Positions 46,541-58,779 of a DNA stretch of 64,000 nucleotides are shown here, piece by piece. Source of the stretch: Gonocerus acuteangulatus (lineage: Eukaryota > Arthropoda > Insecta > Hemiptera > Coreidae). Numbering within the stretch: the stretch's first letter is position 1; each line of letters begins with the position of its first letter. Location of the stretch: the NCBI GenBank assembly GCA_946811695.1, contig OX328128.1:23346758-23410757 (forward strand), read 5' to 3'. The notes below the pieces were generated by a model. The model was not told the origin of the DNA. It saw nothing but the letters and a program-made list of their open reading frames with translations, and searched no databases. The translations under genes and the position numbers were made by a program.

Positions 46541-47041
46541 GAATTCGTTCAAAATGGCTCGTTCACGCTAAAGCACATTTATTGGTTTTGACTTGGAAAT
46601 CAGAAAAAAATAGATTGAAATAAATTTTTATCTTGAACTACAAGGTACCATTTTGAAGCTTATTAAATAATGCAACTTTTGTGGCGGAGGCAAACCTCTA
46701 AAAATAGCTGATTAAGAAAATATTGAATAATTTAATAAAAAACTAATATTAAACGTTTTCATCTATATGCCTTTGAGTATAGCTCTTAATTTACATGGTA
46801 ATATTTCTTATTGGAAATTTAATGTAGATTCTAAAAATGTGGTCTTTATTTACAATGCGTTGATCACAAATTCCGAAAACTCAATTTTTCTTTAGTAACG
46901 CCAGTAGTTTTTAAAAAAAGACAAAAGTTTGAGTAGCTCCTCTGTATGTTGAGATAGAATGCTCATTTCTGCGTCCCTGTACTACAAATGAGATGTAGAA
47001 TAAACCCCTGAAGTTATGGCATCTCAACGTGGGACACCCTG

Positions 47042-48158
47042 TATAAACGCATGCTCACAAGGGCTGGAAGGCTGGTTTCTTTCCTTAATAGGATAAAAGA
47101 TGACGAAAGACAAGAATTCCAGTTTTATCAAGTGTTGTTTCCAGTCATTGAGCATCGTACCCCCGATTTGTTTTGATAAATAATTCAAGAGGACTAACAG
47201 GGAGTTGATAGGAGATGATCCTGGATTCATGGAGATCCTAATGTCGCTAGGCCTTTATCGGGTCGGGAATGTCATGCTCTACTGAACAGAAATTGACGAG
47301 GAATAAATGGGGCTGTTGAATATTTAAGGGTTTTCTTCTTTCGGGACGGACTAGACGGGGAAGTATGGAAATAAAGATGCTTGGAAAATACTCTTATTTT
47401 CTACAAGGGAACGTTTGATTCCCCAATGTTCAAGTGATGGATTTTAGGCAGTTATTGATAGGCCTGAATTAAAAAAGGTCGTCACGCAGGATGTGCATAA
47501 GTAAGAAAATTCCTCAGAAAGGTGACGGGCTAAACTGCACTCCTGAGTAATTTGCTTGAAATAACCTAAAAAAAATCAAAACGTACTGTTTTAGTCTGTT
47601 ATATTTGAAATGAACAGCTGTCTCAATTATTAATTTTGATGTAATTTTTACAGGGGTAATACCCAACTTTTAATGTACGGATTTTGACTTTTTTTTTTTT
47701 AAACAATAAGGGCAAATTATTAATTTGGTTCCGGAGTAAACACTTGTTTGTCCTTAGATACTTATTACAGGTTCCCAGTCTTTAAAAATATTGAAAAAAA
47801 ATTATGTAATATTTTTTTCGCCACAATAACCCTGTATTTCTGTGTAACGTGATATTATATAACAATGTATCTATGTAGTTTATACACTTTCATTTATATT
47901 ATTATAATTTTTTCCCATTCTGTTTTAAAAAATGAAAATAAATGACATCAAAATAAATATTATTTTTTCTCTTTTCATTCTTTTGTATCTTTTTATTTTA
48001 TTTGTTTTTGGAAGTTCTTGGAGAAATTAAATTTATGATTTTAAAGCATTCTGTTAATCTAACAGTTCTTTCGCTGCAATAGACCAATTTTTAAACTTTT
48101 TTTTTAAATACGATTCTTGATGCCGAAGTAGTTTCTGTATGTATTTATCGTTTTATAT

Positions 48159-48217
<59 letters not shown>

Positions 48218-48384
48218 ATATAAAGACACAGTCATACTTACACTTTTTGATTGGAAAGTCGGTCGGAAGGAGATCAAAAAAATGGGTGGAGGAGCTTTCT
48301 CCACCGAGGGAGATTGAAAAATTTGTAGGCCCCATAAAAATCCGACTTGTCGAATAGCACGAATTATGCATCGTGTAATTCTAA

Positions 48385-48435
<51 letters not shown>

Positions 48436-49090
48436 ATCGCCACAAAATTCAATCTTATGTGCATTTTACAGCACAGGGAAGAAAAGATTAAAGAAGAAAA
48501 TTTATTTCCCGTCTTAAGCGCTTTTCCAGAGCAACTGTTGAAAATCCTTCATGGAAATCTTCCACTTCTTCTCGTCCGTCTTAATCCAGCCTCTTCATTA
48601 CTCCAGGAATCTTCGCCATTAATTCTCGCTTCCCCCCTCCTCCCTTTTTCCGCTTTTCCATTTACTTAATTTCACGACTTCAATTCCCCTTTTCCTCTTC
48701 CGTCTTTCCGTCTTTTTCCGCCTTCTTAATTCTCCCAATGAATTTCCTCCGGTCTGGAGAGAGGAAAGCTAAAGTATATTTTAATGTATCTCGTCTCCTC
48801 CTTCAAGTCACTACGAGGGCTTTTCCTTCAAGCTCTTCAAGATCCCTTCATTTCATTCTGATTTATATTTTGAATGAGTGTTTAGTAATTACTGCAGAGA
48901 ATCGTGCATTAATTATTCCTAAAGAGATATAATAATTAAAAAAAGAAAAAAGAAAACAGGGATAGGTACTGTCAAAAAGAAGAGTATACTCCTCCTATAT
49001 GCGTATGTTGTACAAAACTAAGCGCACGGTAGTGTTCCGGCCTACGCGGAGTGTGTGTGTATTACACGAAGAATTGCACAAAACAGAACA
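47042..49090. other. Unassigned with two TA arrays
   Basis: 47467-47545 matches the Rep-A-like start at 63909 (CGTCACGCAGGA, then CCTCAGAA and AATTTGCT). TA arrays lie at 48161-48214 and 48396-48432; the 180 bases between them are unassigned. A C/T-rich segment spans 48500-48740. No gene is recognised. Confidence 0.5.
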
Positions 49091-49095
49091 ATTGC

Positions 49096-49847
49096 ACTAG
49101 AAGAGTTGGTTGGCTGACGTGGACATTGCTTGTTGCCATAATGCAAGGCAGTGAAGTACCAAGAAGATTAACTTAGAGCTGCACAGGACTAGAAGAGTTG
49201 GTTGGCTGACGTGGACATTGCTTGTTGCCATAATGCAAGGCAGTGAAGTACCAAGAAGATTAACTTAGAGTTGCACAGGACTAGAAGAGTTGGTTGGCTG
49301 ACGTGGACATTGCTTGTTGCCATAATGCAAGGCAGTTAAGTACCAAGAAGATTAACTTAGAGCTGCACAGGACTAGAAGAGTTGGTTGGCTGACGTGGAC
49401 ATTGCTTGTTGCCATAATGCAAGGCAGTGAAGTACCAAGAAGATTAACTTAGAGTTGCACAGGACTAGAAGAGTTGGTTGGCTGACGTGGACATTGCTTG
49501 TTGCCATAATGCAAGGCAGTTAAGTACCAAGAAGATTAACTTAGAGCTGCACAGGACTAGAAGAGTTGGTTGGCTGACGTGGACATTGCTTGTTGCCATA
49601 ATGCAAGGCAGTGAAGTACCAAGAAGATTAACTTAGAGTTGCACAGGACTAGAAGAGTTGGTTGGCTGACGTGGACATTGCTTGTTGCCATAATGCAAGG
49701 CAGTTAAGTACCAAGAAGATTAATTTAGAGCTGCACAGGACTAGAAGAGTTGGTTGGCTGACGTGGACATTGCTTGTTGCCATAATGCAAGGCAGTTAAG
49801 TACCAAGAAGATTAACTTAGAGTTGCACAGGACTAGAAGAGTTGGTT
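49096..49847. repeat. 92-bp satellite, 184-bp higher order
   Basis: Eight full 92-bp units start at 49096, 49188, 49280, 49372, 49464, 49556, 49648 and 49740, with a 16-base partial unit at 49832. Units start ACTAGAAGAGTTGGTTGGCT. Two diagnostic sites alternate: GTGAAG with AGTTG (type A: units 2, 4, 6) and GTTAAG with AGCTG (type B: units 3, 5, 7). Unit 1 (GTGAAG/AGCTG) and unit 8 (GTTAAG/AGTTG) are hybrids. One further change, C to T, is in unit 7. Confidence 0.98.
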
Positions 49848-50685
49848 TGACAGCATACGTATAGATACAAAAACACATCTCTTTGGACTGGTTGAGAAAC
49901 AAGAAGAAAAACTTGTGAACAATTATCTGTTAAAAAAAAAAAAAAGAAGAAGCATTATCGTGGCTTAAGGCTCTGCTGATATTTTAGTATTTGCCGTAAG
50001 TGCACAGTTGTCAACATAATTTAAGATTTGTTTATTTACTGTCATTTGGAGTTCGAAAAAAATGGTTAATGTACTGCGCTCATCACGTTAAAAAAATGTT
50101 GTTATTTGCAAAATATTAGGTGTACTGTCACTTTTTACAAATAAAACAATTAAATTTATATGACAAATAGGAATAATGAACAAAATTAAATTAAAAACAT
50201 TTCAATCTTACCACGTCTTAAATAATATTGCCGAAAGACTGAGACTAAAAAAAATTTTTGATCTTGGAATTATGTTTATTTTATTTAATGTTAAAAAGTT
50301 TATATACTGTTAACGAATGGACTACTCTCCGTCAGGAGTCCCTGTTATTTATAAAGCATTTGTTGATTTTCTCGTATATTAATAGGATTTTTTTAGCATA
50401 AATATGCTTTAGCGATGACTATACTGAAAAAAAAAACATTACAGAAAAGTGTCCGCTGGTGTTCGCGCATGCACGGTGGCCATGTAAAAAATATGTTGTT
50501 TGTAATACAATACATTACATAGGTTTATCGGGTGGACTTAAACCATATTTTTTTAGGGAAAAAAATTAGAAGGCCTGAATTTGCCCTTTTTTTTTCTTGC
50601 AATTGTGCTATTTATTTAAACAATTTAATAAAAAAAAGTTAATGTTAATTGTAATGTATTATATTTTAATATTTGATTTATTATT
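49848..50685. other. Unassigned, with a dispersed repeat
   Basis: About 50395-50490 matches 4955-5045. The rest is A/T-rich without recognised features. Confidence 0.45.
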
Positions 50686-50689
50686 ATTT

Positions 50690-51420
50690 TTCGCAACAAC
50701 AACTCAAACGCTCTCTGGCTTGATTCATGGTCGTCTCCGACAATGTCCATTTGGTTCCGATTGGCTTCGTAGGATCTGCATTCTGTGAAAATGTATTTAA
50801 TAGTAAGGTGTTCGTAGGAAATAGTGCATTCTGGCCTTAATTATATTTTAAATAAATATGCATGGGTCAGATTAGTGTGTCTTCTTCTTAACCTTGACAG
50901 AACCACCTCATCTCGCCTAGTGTCTTGAGATGAGGTTTTCCATGCCGAGGTAGTGGATTTAATCTCTCTTAGCTTATTCTCTCTATTTAAAAACCATTTA
51001 TATTGCCACTTTGAGAAAATAAGATATCTTAGATGTGCCACAGCATCTAAGTAAGGAATGCCTTCTTCAATAGGTTGTTTTGATGCTATATCCGCTTCAT
51101 TGCAACCTCTTATTCCATTGTGGCTAGGAATCCAGCAGAGAGTAATACCTTGGTTTCTTTTGTAATGCAAATCTATTCCCTTAATGATGTCGGAAATGAT
51201 CGCATTTCGGGAATAAAAGTACTGTAATGAAATGAGAGAAGATAAAGAATCAGTGTATATCACCAAGCTACTATTATTTTAAAATGAAATATTCACTGCT
51301 TTGCTAATTGCAAGTAATTCTGCTGTGCAGATCGACAGTGTATATCGCCGCTGAAAATTTTATAGAGTATTTAGATTGAAGAAAGATAGGCCCAGAATAG
51401 ATATATGCCAATCTTCATAA
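50690..51420 (-). mobile_element. LINE RNase H and zinc-knuckle fragment
   Basis: The largest RNase H remnant here. Minus strand: CTAELLAISKAVNIS, a stop, VIYTDSLSSLISLQ (the Asp of the RNase H active site), GITLCWIPSHNGIRGCNEAD (the W-I-P-S-H-x-G-I-x-G-N-E-x-A-D motif), NKLREIKSTTSAW, TRRDEVVLSRLRRRHTNLTH. After a stop come RPECTISYEHLTIKYIFTEC and a terminal tail. At least two stops and one frameshift upstream. I/Jockey-type. Reverse transcriptase is absent. Confidence 0.85.
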
Positions 51421-53510
51421 AAACTAAGGTCAGAGTTAAGGTACCGTGACAAAGTTAGACAAAGAAGAAATAAAAAGAACACACAAGAACCCTGTTTCCT
51501 ACACGACCCCTTGGCTTGGAACCAAACCCTCCCCTACTGCAGCCATTTCTAAATCTCTCTTTCTCTTCCCTCTTGTCTATAAGTAATTACAAATATATAT
51601 TAGGAGTGAGAATTTATCTCTTCCATTCCTCGGTCGTTGTTCTTGAATTACAGCCTAAAGACTTCTGTCTGCCAACGCCTTCCTACGGCCAAAGGCTATA
51701 ACTTTTTCGGATCACTGTACTAAAGTCAATGGAGTAGGATGTTAAGAATGCCATTATAGATTCCTAGCTAGTTTTCTGATTATCGCATGCATGACCTAAA
51801 AGACAAATACACGCCACCTAGAAACACTTAACAAGCAGAGTAATCACAAATTTGCAGAAGAAGATCGGAAAGTGCATCAGAAAGGTAATGAGTTTTTTAT
51901 GTCTGATTTCCCAACCATAACTGATGACCAACAATAAGAACATTGCTTTCGTTTTTAATATTAGACAGTAATTACAATGGGTGTATTCAGTTGTGGGGTC
52001 ACCGTTTTAGCCCATTTTTGTGATTCTGCATCAAAAAAATATTCGGCGAGTCCAAGTGTTTCGACCAATGGGCCTTAGCAGCTAATAAATAAAATAAAAT
52101 TTGTTCAAAATGCTTTATTTTATATATTGAGTTTGGAAAATGATTCGACAGGATTCTTTCACCAATTCAATTTTTCAGAGAGTAGATTAAAGAAAAAATA
52201 CAATCGTTAAACAATAATTTATATTTCCCCAAGTACCTATATTTGGAAATATGTTTTCGTTTCCAAGTTCACTAGCATTATAGATTTTTTCACACCAAAA
52301 GGCATAGCAGATTTAAAATCAGCACCCCAATAAACCCTAATATTGTAAATATCAACGAAAACAAAACATCATAATTTTTCCCAGACCGGAGGAGACTGAA
52401 TATTAGTAAGCGAAAATGTTTGCGTTTTGAAATTCAATATCTCGCCTTGAGATAATTCGATTTTTGTAGCCTTATAAATAACTATTGTATTATCTCCTAT
52501 AGTACTTGTTAGAAGTGGTTCTCAAAATAAAAATAAAATTGAAACCTTTTTGCATACAACGTTGAATCCAGAGTACGTAGAATCACCCCTATTGGACGAA
52601 AATGTGTAACATTGAAGCCTTTATCCCTGGTGTGTTTGGGACAAAACCAACATTCCCAAAAATCCAAGCTACGTGTTTTCCAGAAGTGATTCTATCGACA
52701 TTTGTGCTTTTACAGTTTTTTATATGAAATAGATCAGGCTTTCAAATAGTCGCCGTTTTTATTCCACGATTTGTCAAGGTATTTAATAAAAACTGTGTTA
52801 AAATTCTTATATTTTTGCCTGTTTATAATTTGTTTTTATATTGCAGCGTTTTAAAACTTTTGTAAATTGTTTTTAAACAATGTGGGAATAATTTGAAATC
52901 ACTCTGTCGATTTCAAAGTCGAAACCTGTAGAGATAGTTTCGTATTGCTCCGGTTGTCCGGTTCGAAAAATGAAGCATTTTTTTGTGCCAAATTCGATCA
53001 AACGAAACATCCAATTTTTAGGTCAGCATTTCCTGGTTGCGTCATGTATCGACTCCATAATCGAGTCTCTCTTCATCTGAAGCCTTCTTGTGTGGCCTCG
53101 AATCCTTGATGAAATGATAAGCATCTTTAATATGTTTATTTATTACCGTTGAACTATAAAACTCACACCAATGATTCTAATCTGAGTTTATGAACCATTA
53201 GCTCACAAGTTTTATTTTAGTCTTATCTCTTTTGTACCTGATAATAAAACATAAGTTACATTCGGGTGGTATCTTTACAGGTTATTTTGTATTATAATTT
53301 CAAAGCTGGTATTCTTTCACTAAACGTTAGGAATTTTATAGTCAACTACATTTATTTTAAAAGCTTTCCCAAGTTAATTTCAAGCTTTTTCATCCCAAAA
53401 TCAACGAATTCACATTGAATTTGGGTTAAAATTTAATTTGATTTGGATATACTATATATTCTGCGTGTTTCTTCGCTGGGAGCAGCGGCTTTTGTTTGCA
53501 GGGGTTTTTT
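51421..53510. other. Nothing recognised
   Basis: AT-rich without supportable genes, tandem repeats or inverted termini. Confidence 0.4.
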
Positions 53511-53514
53511 TTTA

Positions 53515-53584
53515 GCGTTATATTTCGGAGGCAGCGGAACACCAGCCTGAGGAAGCAGGATGGGATTCCAGCGAAATATAACGC
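53515..53584. repeat. Inverted repeat, 13-bp perfect arms
   Basis: GCGTTATATTTCG (53515) and CGAAATATAACGC (53572) enclose 44 bases that are GC-richer than the surroundings. Confidence 0.85.
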
Positions 53585-53929
53585 AAAAAACAACCACTGG
53601 AGCCGCCGACCGATTATTCACAAAGACACAAATTGAACGACCGATTTTTGGTGAGTAGTGGAATATGAAACGTCAACAAATGGCGTCTTGAATACCGGAT
53701 CGCCTCAACTTCATAAACGGATTTGCTTCCCTACGCGGACGAAGGATATTATTTTGTTATTTGTGCGCCGCGTCATAGGCAAATTGCATTTTTTCCTTTA
53801 CTTTTCAATAAAGGGCAATTTCCATTATTTTTCGTTGTGGAGTGGATTTACTAAAGTAAGAGTATTATACATTTTAACCAAATCTTTTTTTTTTTTTTTT
53901 TTTGCTTGTTATTTACCTAATATTGTTTC

Positions 53930-54240
53930 AGATGTTGCTTGAATATTGTGTCAATGTGGTCGCTGTTATCTCCAAGGTGTTCTGTCAAGTCAATGGGTAC
54001 ATTAAGTCTCCATTAAATTTCAATCAGTCATTATATGTTTGATTGTGAGTTCTGCGTTCCACATTCGGCACTTAGGTTTGTCCTTGTTAGTAATAAGATA
54101 CTCGTGAGTCGCACGACTGTGGCCGATACTTGTCTGGATAAAATGGCTTCTTCGCGTCGGGAGCTTATACTCAAAAATAATAATAACATTTTTTTTTAAA
54201 TCTATGGACGGACGAAGAAGAAGATTGGTAACCGGTTGAC
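53930..54240 (-). mobile_element. LINE 3' coding fragment
   Basis: Minus strand KLPTRRSHFIQTSIGHSRAT, HEYLITNKDKPKC and LTIKHIMTD align with the R-L-R-I-G-H / knuckle region of the other LINE tails. The second knuckle Cys is replaced by Trp and the last by a stop. It has decayed more than the copies at 7 and 25 kb. Confidence 0.65.
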
Positions 54241-54507
54241 TGCAATGAAACAATTTATTTATCAATTTTCGCCATCAACTCGATGAATGGAGCATCGAAC
54301 CCTTCCATCCAGATTGCTTCCTTCCGAGTAGGAAATCGCCCAAAGCACCCTCGAATAATACACCTAGGTGCTTTATCTCCAATCTCGTTCATTCAATGCC
54401 CCGGCAGTTCGTTACGAGGGGATGGATCTGCAAGCGTCGTGACGGTTATGCTTACATTAGCGGCACGGGGTTCGGGATCTTTGAAGACCAGGAAAGACAT
54501 ACGCTAA

Positions 54508-55224
54508 GGCTGCACCTACACTGGACCTGTATCACTCCCGATCCAATCCAATCCTAAAACGTTTGACCGACAACGGCAGCCGACGTGAGTGCCTAAGTTC
54601 GTTCCGACCCGATCCGATCCGATCCGATCTAGACACAGCTCGATAGTAATGAACTCGTGGTAAAAAGAAAATGAGTGATTAACTTATGAAATACCATCTA
54701 ATAAGCATAAAAACCTCGTGGGTGGTATGAAGGAGGAGTTGAGAGTCCAATCAATCTTCCGGAAGTATATCAGTCCCGAAAAAAAAATCTTAAGTGTCAC
54801 ACTTAATTTTTAACTGTTACACTACTATTAGAGAAGCATCAGTATTCATATTTTCAAATTCTTTATAAGAAAGGTAGCTAAAAGGTTATAAGCATTGGAA
54901 GGTTATAAACGTTGGATGGTTATAAACATAATGTAATTTAATAAACAAGGGAAACAAAAAAACGAAAATGTCGTGTTACAGAACAAATTTAGAACAACAA
55001 AAAGTTGTTCTAAATTTTATTAGCTTTATTTTTAAAAAAATGCTTTGAAATCGCTTAAGATAGAGGATGTAGGCCTTTTTTAAACAAAATAAGTCGTTTG
55101 GCGCCATTTTGCGTCGGTTGGATCGGGTCAGGTCCCTCCATTGAGATGCATTTGTTTGTTTTTCTTCCGATAGTTAATGGCTATCGGATCGGATCGGTTC
55201 GGGACCAATGTATTAGGTGCACCC
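54508..55224. mobile_element. Harbinger-like element, copy 2
   Basis: Left GGCTGCACCTACACTGG, right CCAATGTATTAGGTGCACCC, with GATCCGATCCGATC subtermini; collinear with 19119-19912. Flanks are TAA and TAT. The core shares GTTATAAGCATTGGAAGG. The 50-base A run of copy 1 is absent. Confidence 0.65.
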
Positions 55225-56190
55225 TATGTTGAATGAAATTCAACAAGGGATAATACTTTTCAATAGTATGAATGAGGGGAGTTGTGGGTTCGCGTCTCAC
55301 TTGCAGAAGGGCTAAATATTTCATTGATGGGTTCGCTGGACTAAGTCCTTCCTATGCCATAGGCAGGAACCTGTTGAGAGCCTAACACTAATGTACTACC
55401 AGCAGAGGCCCCGAACAAATTCTGAAAAACATGTATTCAAGTCCGAAAGTTGTGAAAATGATTTTCATTCTGAAAGATGTCGCATATTAACCAACAAATC
55501 ATATGAAATGTGGAATTGCTAATCTATCTAAGTGCCATTTTCATTTTTTGACTGCAAAGTTATCTATGTTGCTGCACCTCTGCTAAAAGATCTCATGTTG
55601 GTTGTTGGCAGTAGCTGGACATTGGTGCACGGGCATAGCTTACTTTGCAGTCAAAAAATTTTAAAATGGCTCTTAGATCCATTAGCAATTCCACTCTTCA
55701 TAGGCAATGTAACTTTTTAATGATTAAGATATAGTATTAATTTTAGCACTTTTCGAAGGAACGTAGTTATTTAGGTTCCACTCGTGAAACATTTCTTTAG
55801 TCCTTCAGCCATCTTATCTAAAAAAAAATAAAATAAAATAACCCCGTAAAAATGTATCCCCCTCCCCCCCCCAAAAAAAAACAACAAAGAGGCCAAGTTC
55901 CAGGCCCCTTATTAAAAACAGTTTACCTATGAACTTGTATTGGGGCATGTTTTTGGCCCTTAACACCTTGTCAAGAACCTTATAATACCCTCTCACTAAT
56001 TTGTGAATTTGCAACTTGGCCAGTTTTCGTTAAATGATGGGCACTATGTCGATCGAATATATTATAAAATTCCTGACATCTAAAAATTCAGGCCATTAGG
56101 GCAGTGATTCAGGGTTGTTATAAACTCTCTTATGACTTAAAACGATTAGGGTTGTTTGGATTCTGTGTAATTTTAAAGGGTATAATTTAA
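55225..56190. other. Unassigned
   Basis: GTTGTGGGTTCGCGTCTCAC at about 55276 has a B-box-like string, perhaps an eroded SINE. AGTTACCTA-type inverse blocks near 55530 and 55640 (TTTTTGACTGCAAAGT and CTTTGCAGTCAAAAAA) form a loose inverted repeat. No gene. Confidence 0.4.
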
Positions 56191-56194
56191 CGAA

Positions 56195-56495
56195 AACTGG
56201 CTAAGTGGAAATGTGCCAACATATGTAAGAGGGTATTATTGGGCATGGAAATGCCTGGAGGCAGACCATGCCAGAGGAAGACCAATGTTCTTCCATTGGT
56301 TCCAGGAAGACATTGGTCTTCCTCTGCCTCCAGGCATTTCCATAGCTGACGAAGGCTACCAATGAGTAGCCGAAACGTCCAAAATATAGATTTTTTTTTT
56401 ACCAAAAATCATATTGAGGTTTCTTTAGCCGAATCCCAACCATTCCATCTTTACTTATCACCTCGACGGCTAACTATCTAATCATCAATATGATA
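56195..56495 (+). mobile_element. Penelope-type terminal fragment
   Basis: An inverted repeat at 56235-56342 (GGAAATGCCTGGAGGCAG and its inverse) is followed by the hammerhead-like core, GAGGTTTCTTTAGCCGAATC and CCTCGACGGCTAACTATCT. Closely matches 11690-11925. Confidence 0.5.
56346..56379 (+). ncRNA. Hammerhead-ribozyme-like core
   Basis: CTGACGA, a GGCTAC/GTAGCC stem II and GAAACGTC, identical in the core to 11773-11806. Stem I pairs poorly. Confidence 0.4.
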
Positions 56496-56499
56496 TCAT

Positions 56500-57124
56500 A
56501 GCTTTCATAGGCAAACTGTTTTTGAGAGAGGCCTGGAACTTGGCCCTTTTATTCATGTTGTATGATAGATTATGATTTGAGGGAATCCTTCCAAAATCCT
56601 GTCACTCTTGACGACATTAATACAACCTTCGGAAGGAACTAAAAGTTATAAAATATTCATGAAAATTAGTTTTATCATAATCGCCGTGCTGTTGGACATT
56701 TACGTTAATTTCGACGACCGACCTTTGTTCATAAAGTAACCAAGTCCAGGGCATCAGAATAAACTGTCAGTCCTAAAAATGAAGAGGGAACGGACAGCGA
56801 TAAAAACATGGCAAACGTCAAAAGTTATTAGTCGCCACATTTCCTTCAGGATGAAGTGTCAAAGTTCATCAGAGGCATCGATGCAATGGACGGAATAGGT
56901 TTATTTAGATCTTCCTCTGAGCGATTCAAAAAAGGCTTAATTGTCGACGCTGTCTCCTTTAATTTGTCTAATAGAAGAAGAAGTAGAACACTCCATTTAA
57001 TTTAAATTTTTAATTAAATATTTTTTTTATTTAATTTCAATCGAACTCTCCCAAAAAATTGAGTTTGCTAGCTGCACAACTTTGTAATCAGTCCGATCTT
57101 GTTCCTGATGTCTTGGTTCAATTC
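56500..57124. other. Nothing recognised
   Basis: No supportable feature. Confidence 0.4.
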
Positions 57125-57127
57125 TAA

Positions 57128-57532
57128 AGCAGGCCATTCACGATCCGATTTTCAATACGACTTTGTAGGACTACTTGTTGGATAGTCTCTTCCACTTACG
57201 CTTCGACTTGCTTCCAACTTGCGAACCAACTTTAGTCCTAGGCTGTTTTCACGACTGTGTACTTAACTCCCGAGTCAAAAATTGTATCGACTGCAGACCG
57301 AAGTTGCCCGAAGGTAAAGAACTGACTGAGCTAAGATGGACGACTTTGATCCGACTTCCCCACTCATGCTTCAACTCCTTCGCCAGTCGGATGTCGGACC
57401 TTCGAGTCGTCTCTCTAAATGTTCCGACTCGTCCAACTAGACTTCCGACAATCCAACAAGCTCATTCGCGATCCAACTTGTGGTCCAACTTCGGAACTTG
57501 GACCACAATTCTTACTGCGTGAATGGCCTGCT
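57128..57532. mobile_element. 405-bp MITE, TAA duplication
   Basis: Termini AGCAGGCCATTCACG and CGTGAATGGCCTGCT are perfect 15-bp inverted repeats with TAA on both sides (57125-57127, 57533-57535), which suits PIF/Harbinger. The interior is less AT-rich and made of short degenerate CCAACTT/CGACTT words. The open frame across it is incidental. Confidence 0.75.
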
Positions 57533-57535
57533 TAA

Positions 57536-58043
57536 GTGCGAAAGATAGAGAAACTGTAGTTTGGAAAGGTTAATTTGCCCTTCTATTTGAACCATTATTC
57601 CAACATCCGGTACTTTCTTGATCTTTGACTTCTACAATTCAGGCAATTACTGTGTGCTTCTAGGATAGGAACAGGTTGCCTACATACGGGGAGGAATGAA
57701 ACGGCTCAACATGGTCAGCATGCGAATTCTGATGGATAGTCATTACTGTTTTCGTGAATTACGGGTTTTTGAAACGCCGACACGTCAGAAAAATCGGGTT
57801 GGCGACCTAGACAGATGAGTTAAAAAGAAATTCTCTGAGGATAGTGTATCGGAATAGAAAGTCTGCAACTTCTTAGATTTTCTGCAATAAAGTGGTCTCT
57901 GCAGATATTTCTCACCAAAATCAAATTGGACAACGTCCAAGTGACAGATAACGACATTTTCGTTACACTTTTGCGTCCCCCAAGACGCAGAATTTGGAGG
58001 TCCCAGCCATGTGACAATTTTACGTAAACATGGTAGTCTTCTT
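57536..58043. other. Nothing recognised
   Basis: No supportable feature before the assembly gap. Confidence 0.4.
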
Positions 58044-58243
58044 NNNNNNNNNNNNNNNNNNNNNNNNNNNNNNNNNNNNNNNNNNNNNNNNNNNNNNNNN
58101 NNNNNNNNNNNNNNNNNNNNNNNNNNNNNNNNNNNNNNNNNNNNNNNNNNNNNNNNNNNNNNNNNNNNNNNNNNNNNNNNNNNNNNNNNNNNNNNNNNNN
58201 NNNNNNNNNNNNNNNNNNNNNNNNNNNNNNNNNNNNNNNNNNN
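58044..58243. other. Assembly gap (200 N)
   Basis: Exactly 200 undetermined bases. Reading frames spanning it are artefacts. Confidence 1.
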
Positions 58244-58469
58244 CGCAAGATATATTTCGAATAGTATCAAAAAATGTATGTGTGTATGTAAGGCTAACAA
58301 AAGCTGTAAGAAGTCTAGAGACAGACGGCTAGCTTTCCAAATAAGACGAAGAAACCCCTTTTCGAAACCCGGGTTATGTTCACGTGGGATATGCAAAAGC
58401 TTGGTAAATAAGAATGGAAAATGAAAAAATACATTCAATTATTATTGTATTTTGCCCGTTTTTCCGTCC

Positions 58470-58555
58470 ACCCGTAGGCTCTTATGAGATTGACCTCATG
58501 ACGCTCATTTACGTTTGAGGACCCAGAGATCGCGAAAATAACGGTTTTTCAAATT

Positions 58556-58560
<5 letters not shown>
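58470..58560 (-). mobile_element. Rep-A end fragment beside a TA array
   Basis: CTTATGAGATTGACCTCATG, CCAGAGATCGCGAAAATAAC then TTTCAAATTTGTGTG and the TA array, in the same order as the minus copies at 10.7 and 41.5 kb. Confidence 0.6.
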
Positions 58561-58608
<48 letters not shown>

Positions 58609-58742
58609 ATTATATATATATGCATATATAAATTATATATGAATATACATATATATATTATATATGTATATACATATATATATATTATATATGTATATAC
58701 ATATATATATTATATATGTATATACATATATATATTTATATA
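58561..58742. repeat. TA array and AT minisatellite
   Basis: (TA)n at 58563-58592 passes into units of about 38 bases made of TATACATATATATATTATAT and ATGTA, themselves palindromic. Confidence 0.9.
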
Positions 58743-58779
58743 TCGTGACTGTCTGTTTTTATGTCGGCTCCATATAAAA

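Larger units (their letters stand above)
44697..47041. mobile_element. Inverted-dimer mariner-like element
   Basis: Ends CAGGGTGTCCAAC and GTGGGACACCCTG are inverted and lie at TA. Homology does not stop at short termini: about 690 bases (44697-45390) are matched in inverse by 46372-47041, including transposase coding sequence that points inward from both sides. Normal mariners have termini near 30 bp, so this is best read as two partial copies joined head to head with an unmatched centre. A hAT foldback sits in the centre. Confidence 0.75.

Noticed and set aside
49096..49847. CRISPR array
   Set aside because: Units are contiguous 92-bp repeats with no variable spacers, in eukaryotic DNA.
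57175..57522. 115-residue protein-coding frame
   Set aside because: It lies wholly inside a 405-bp MITE made of degenerate short words.
57785..58438. Open frames of 100-217 residues across 58.0 kb
   Set aside because: They run through 200 N and are gap artefacts.
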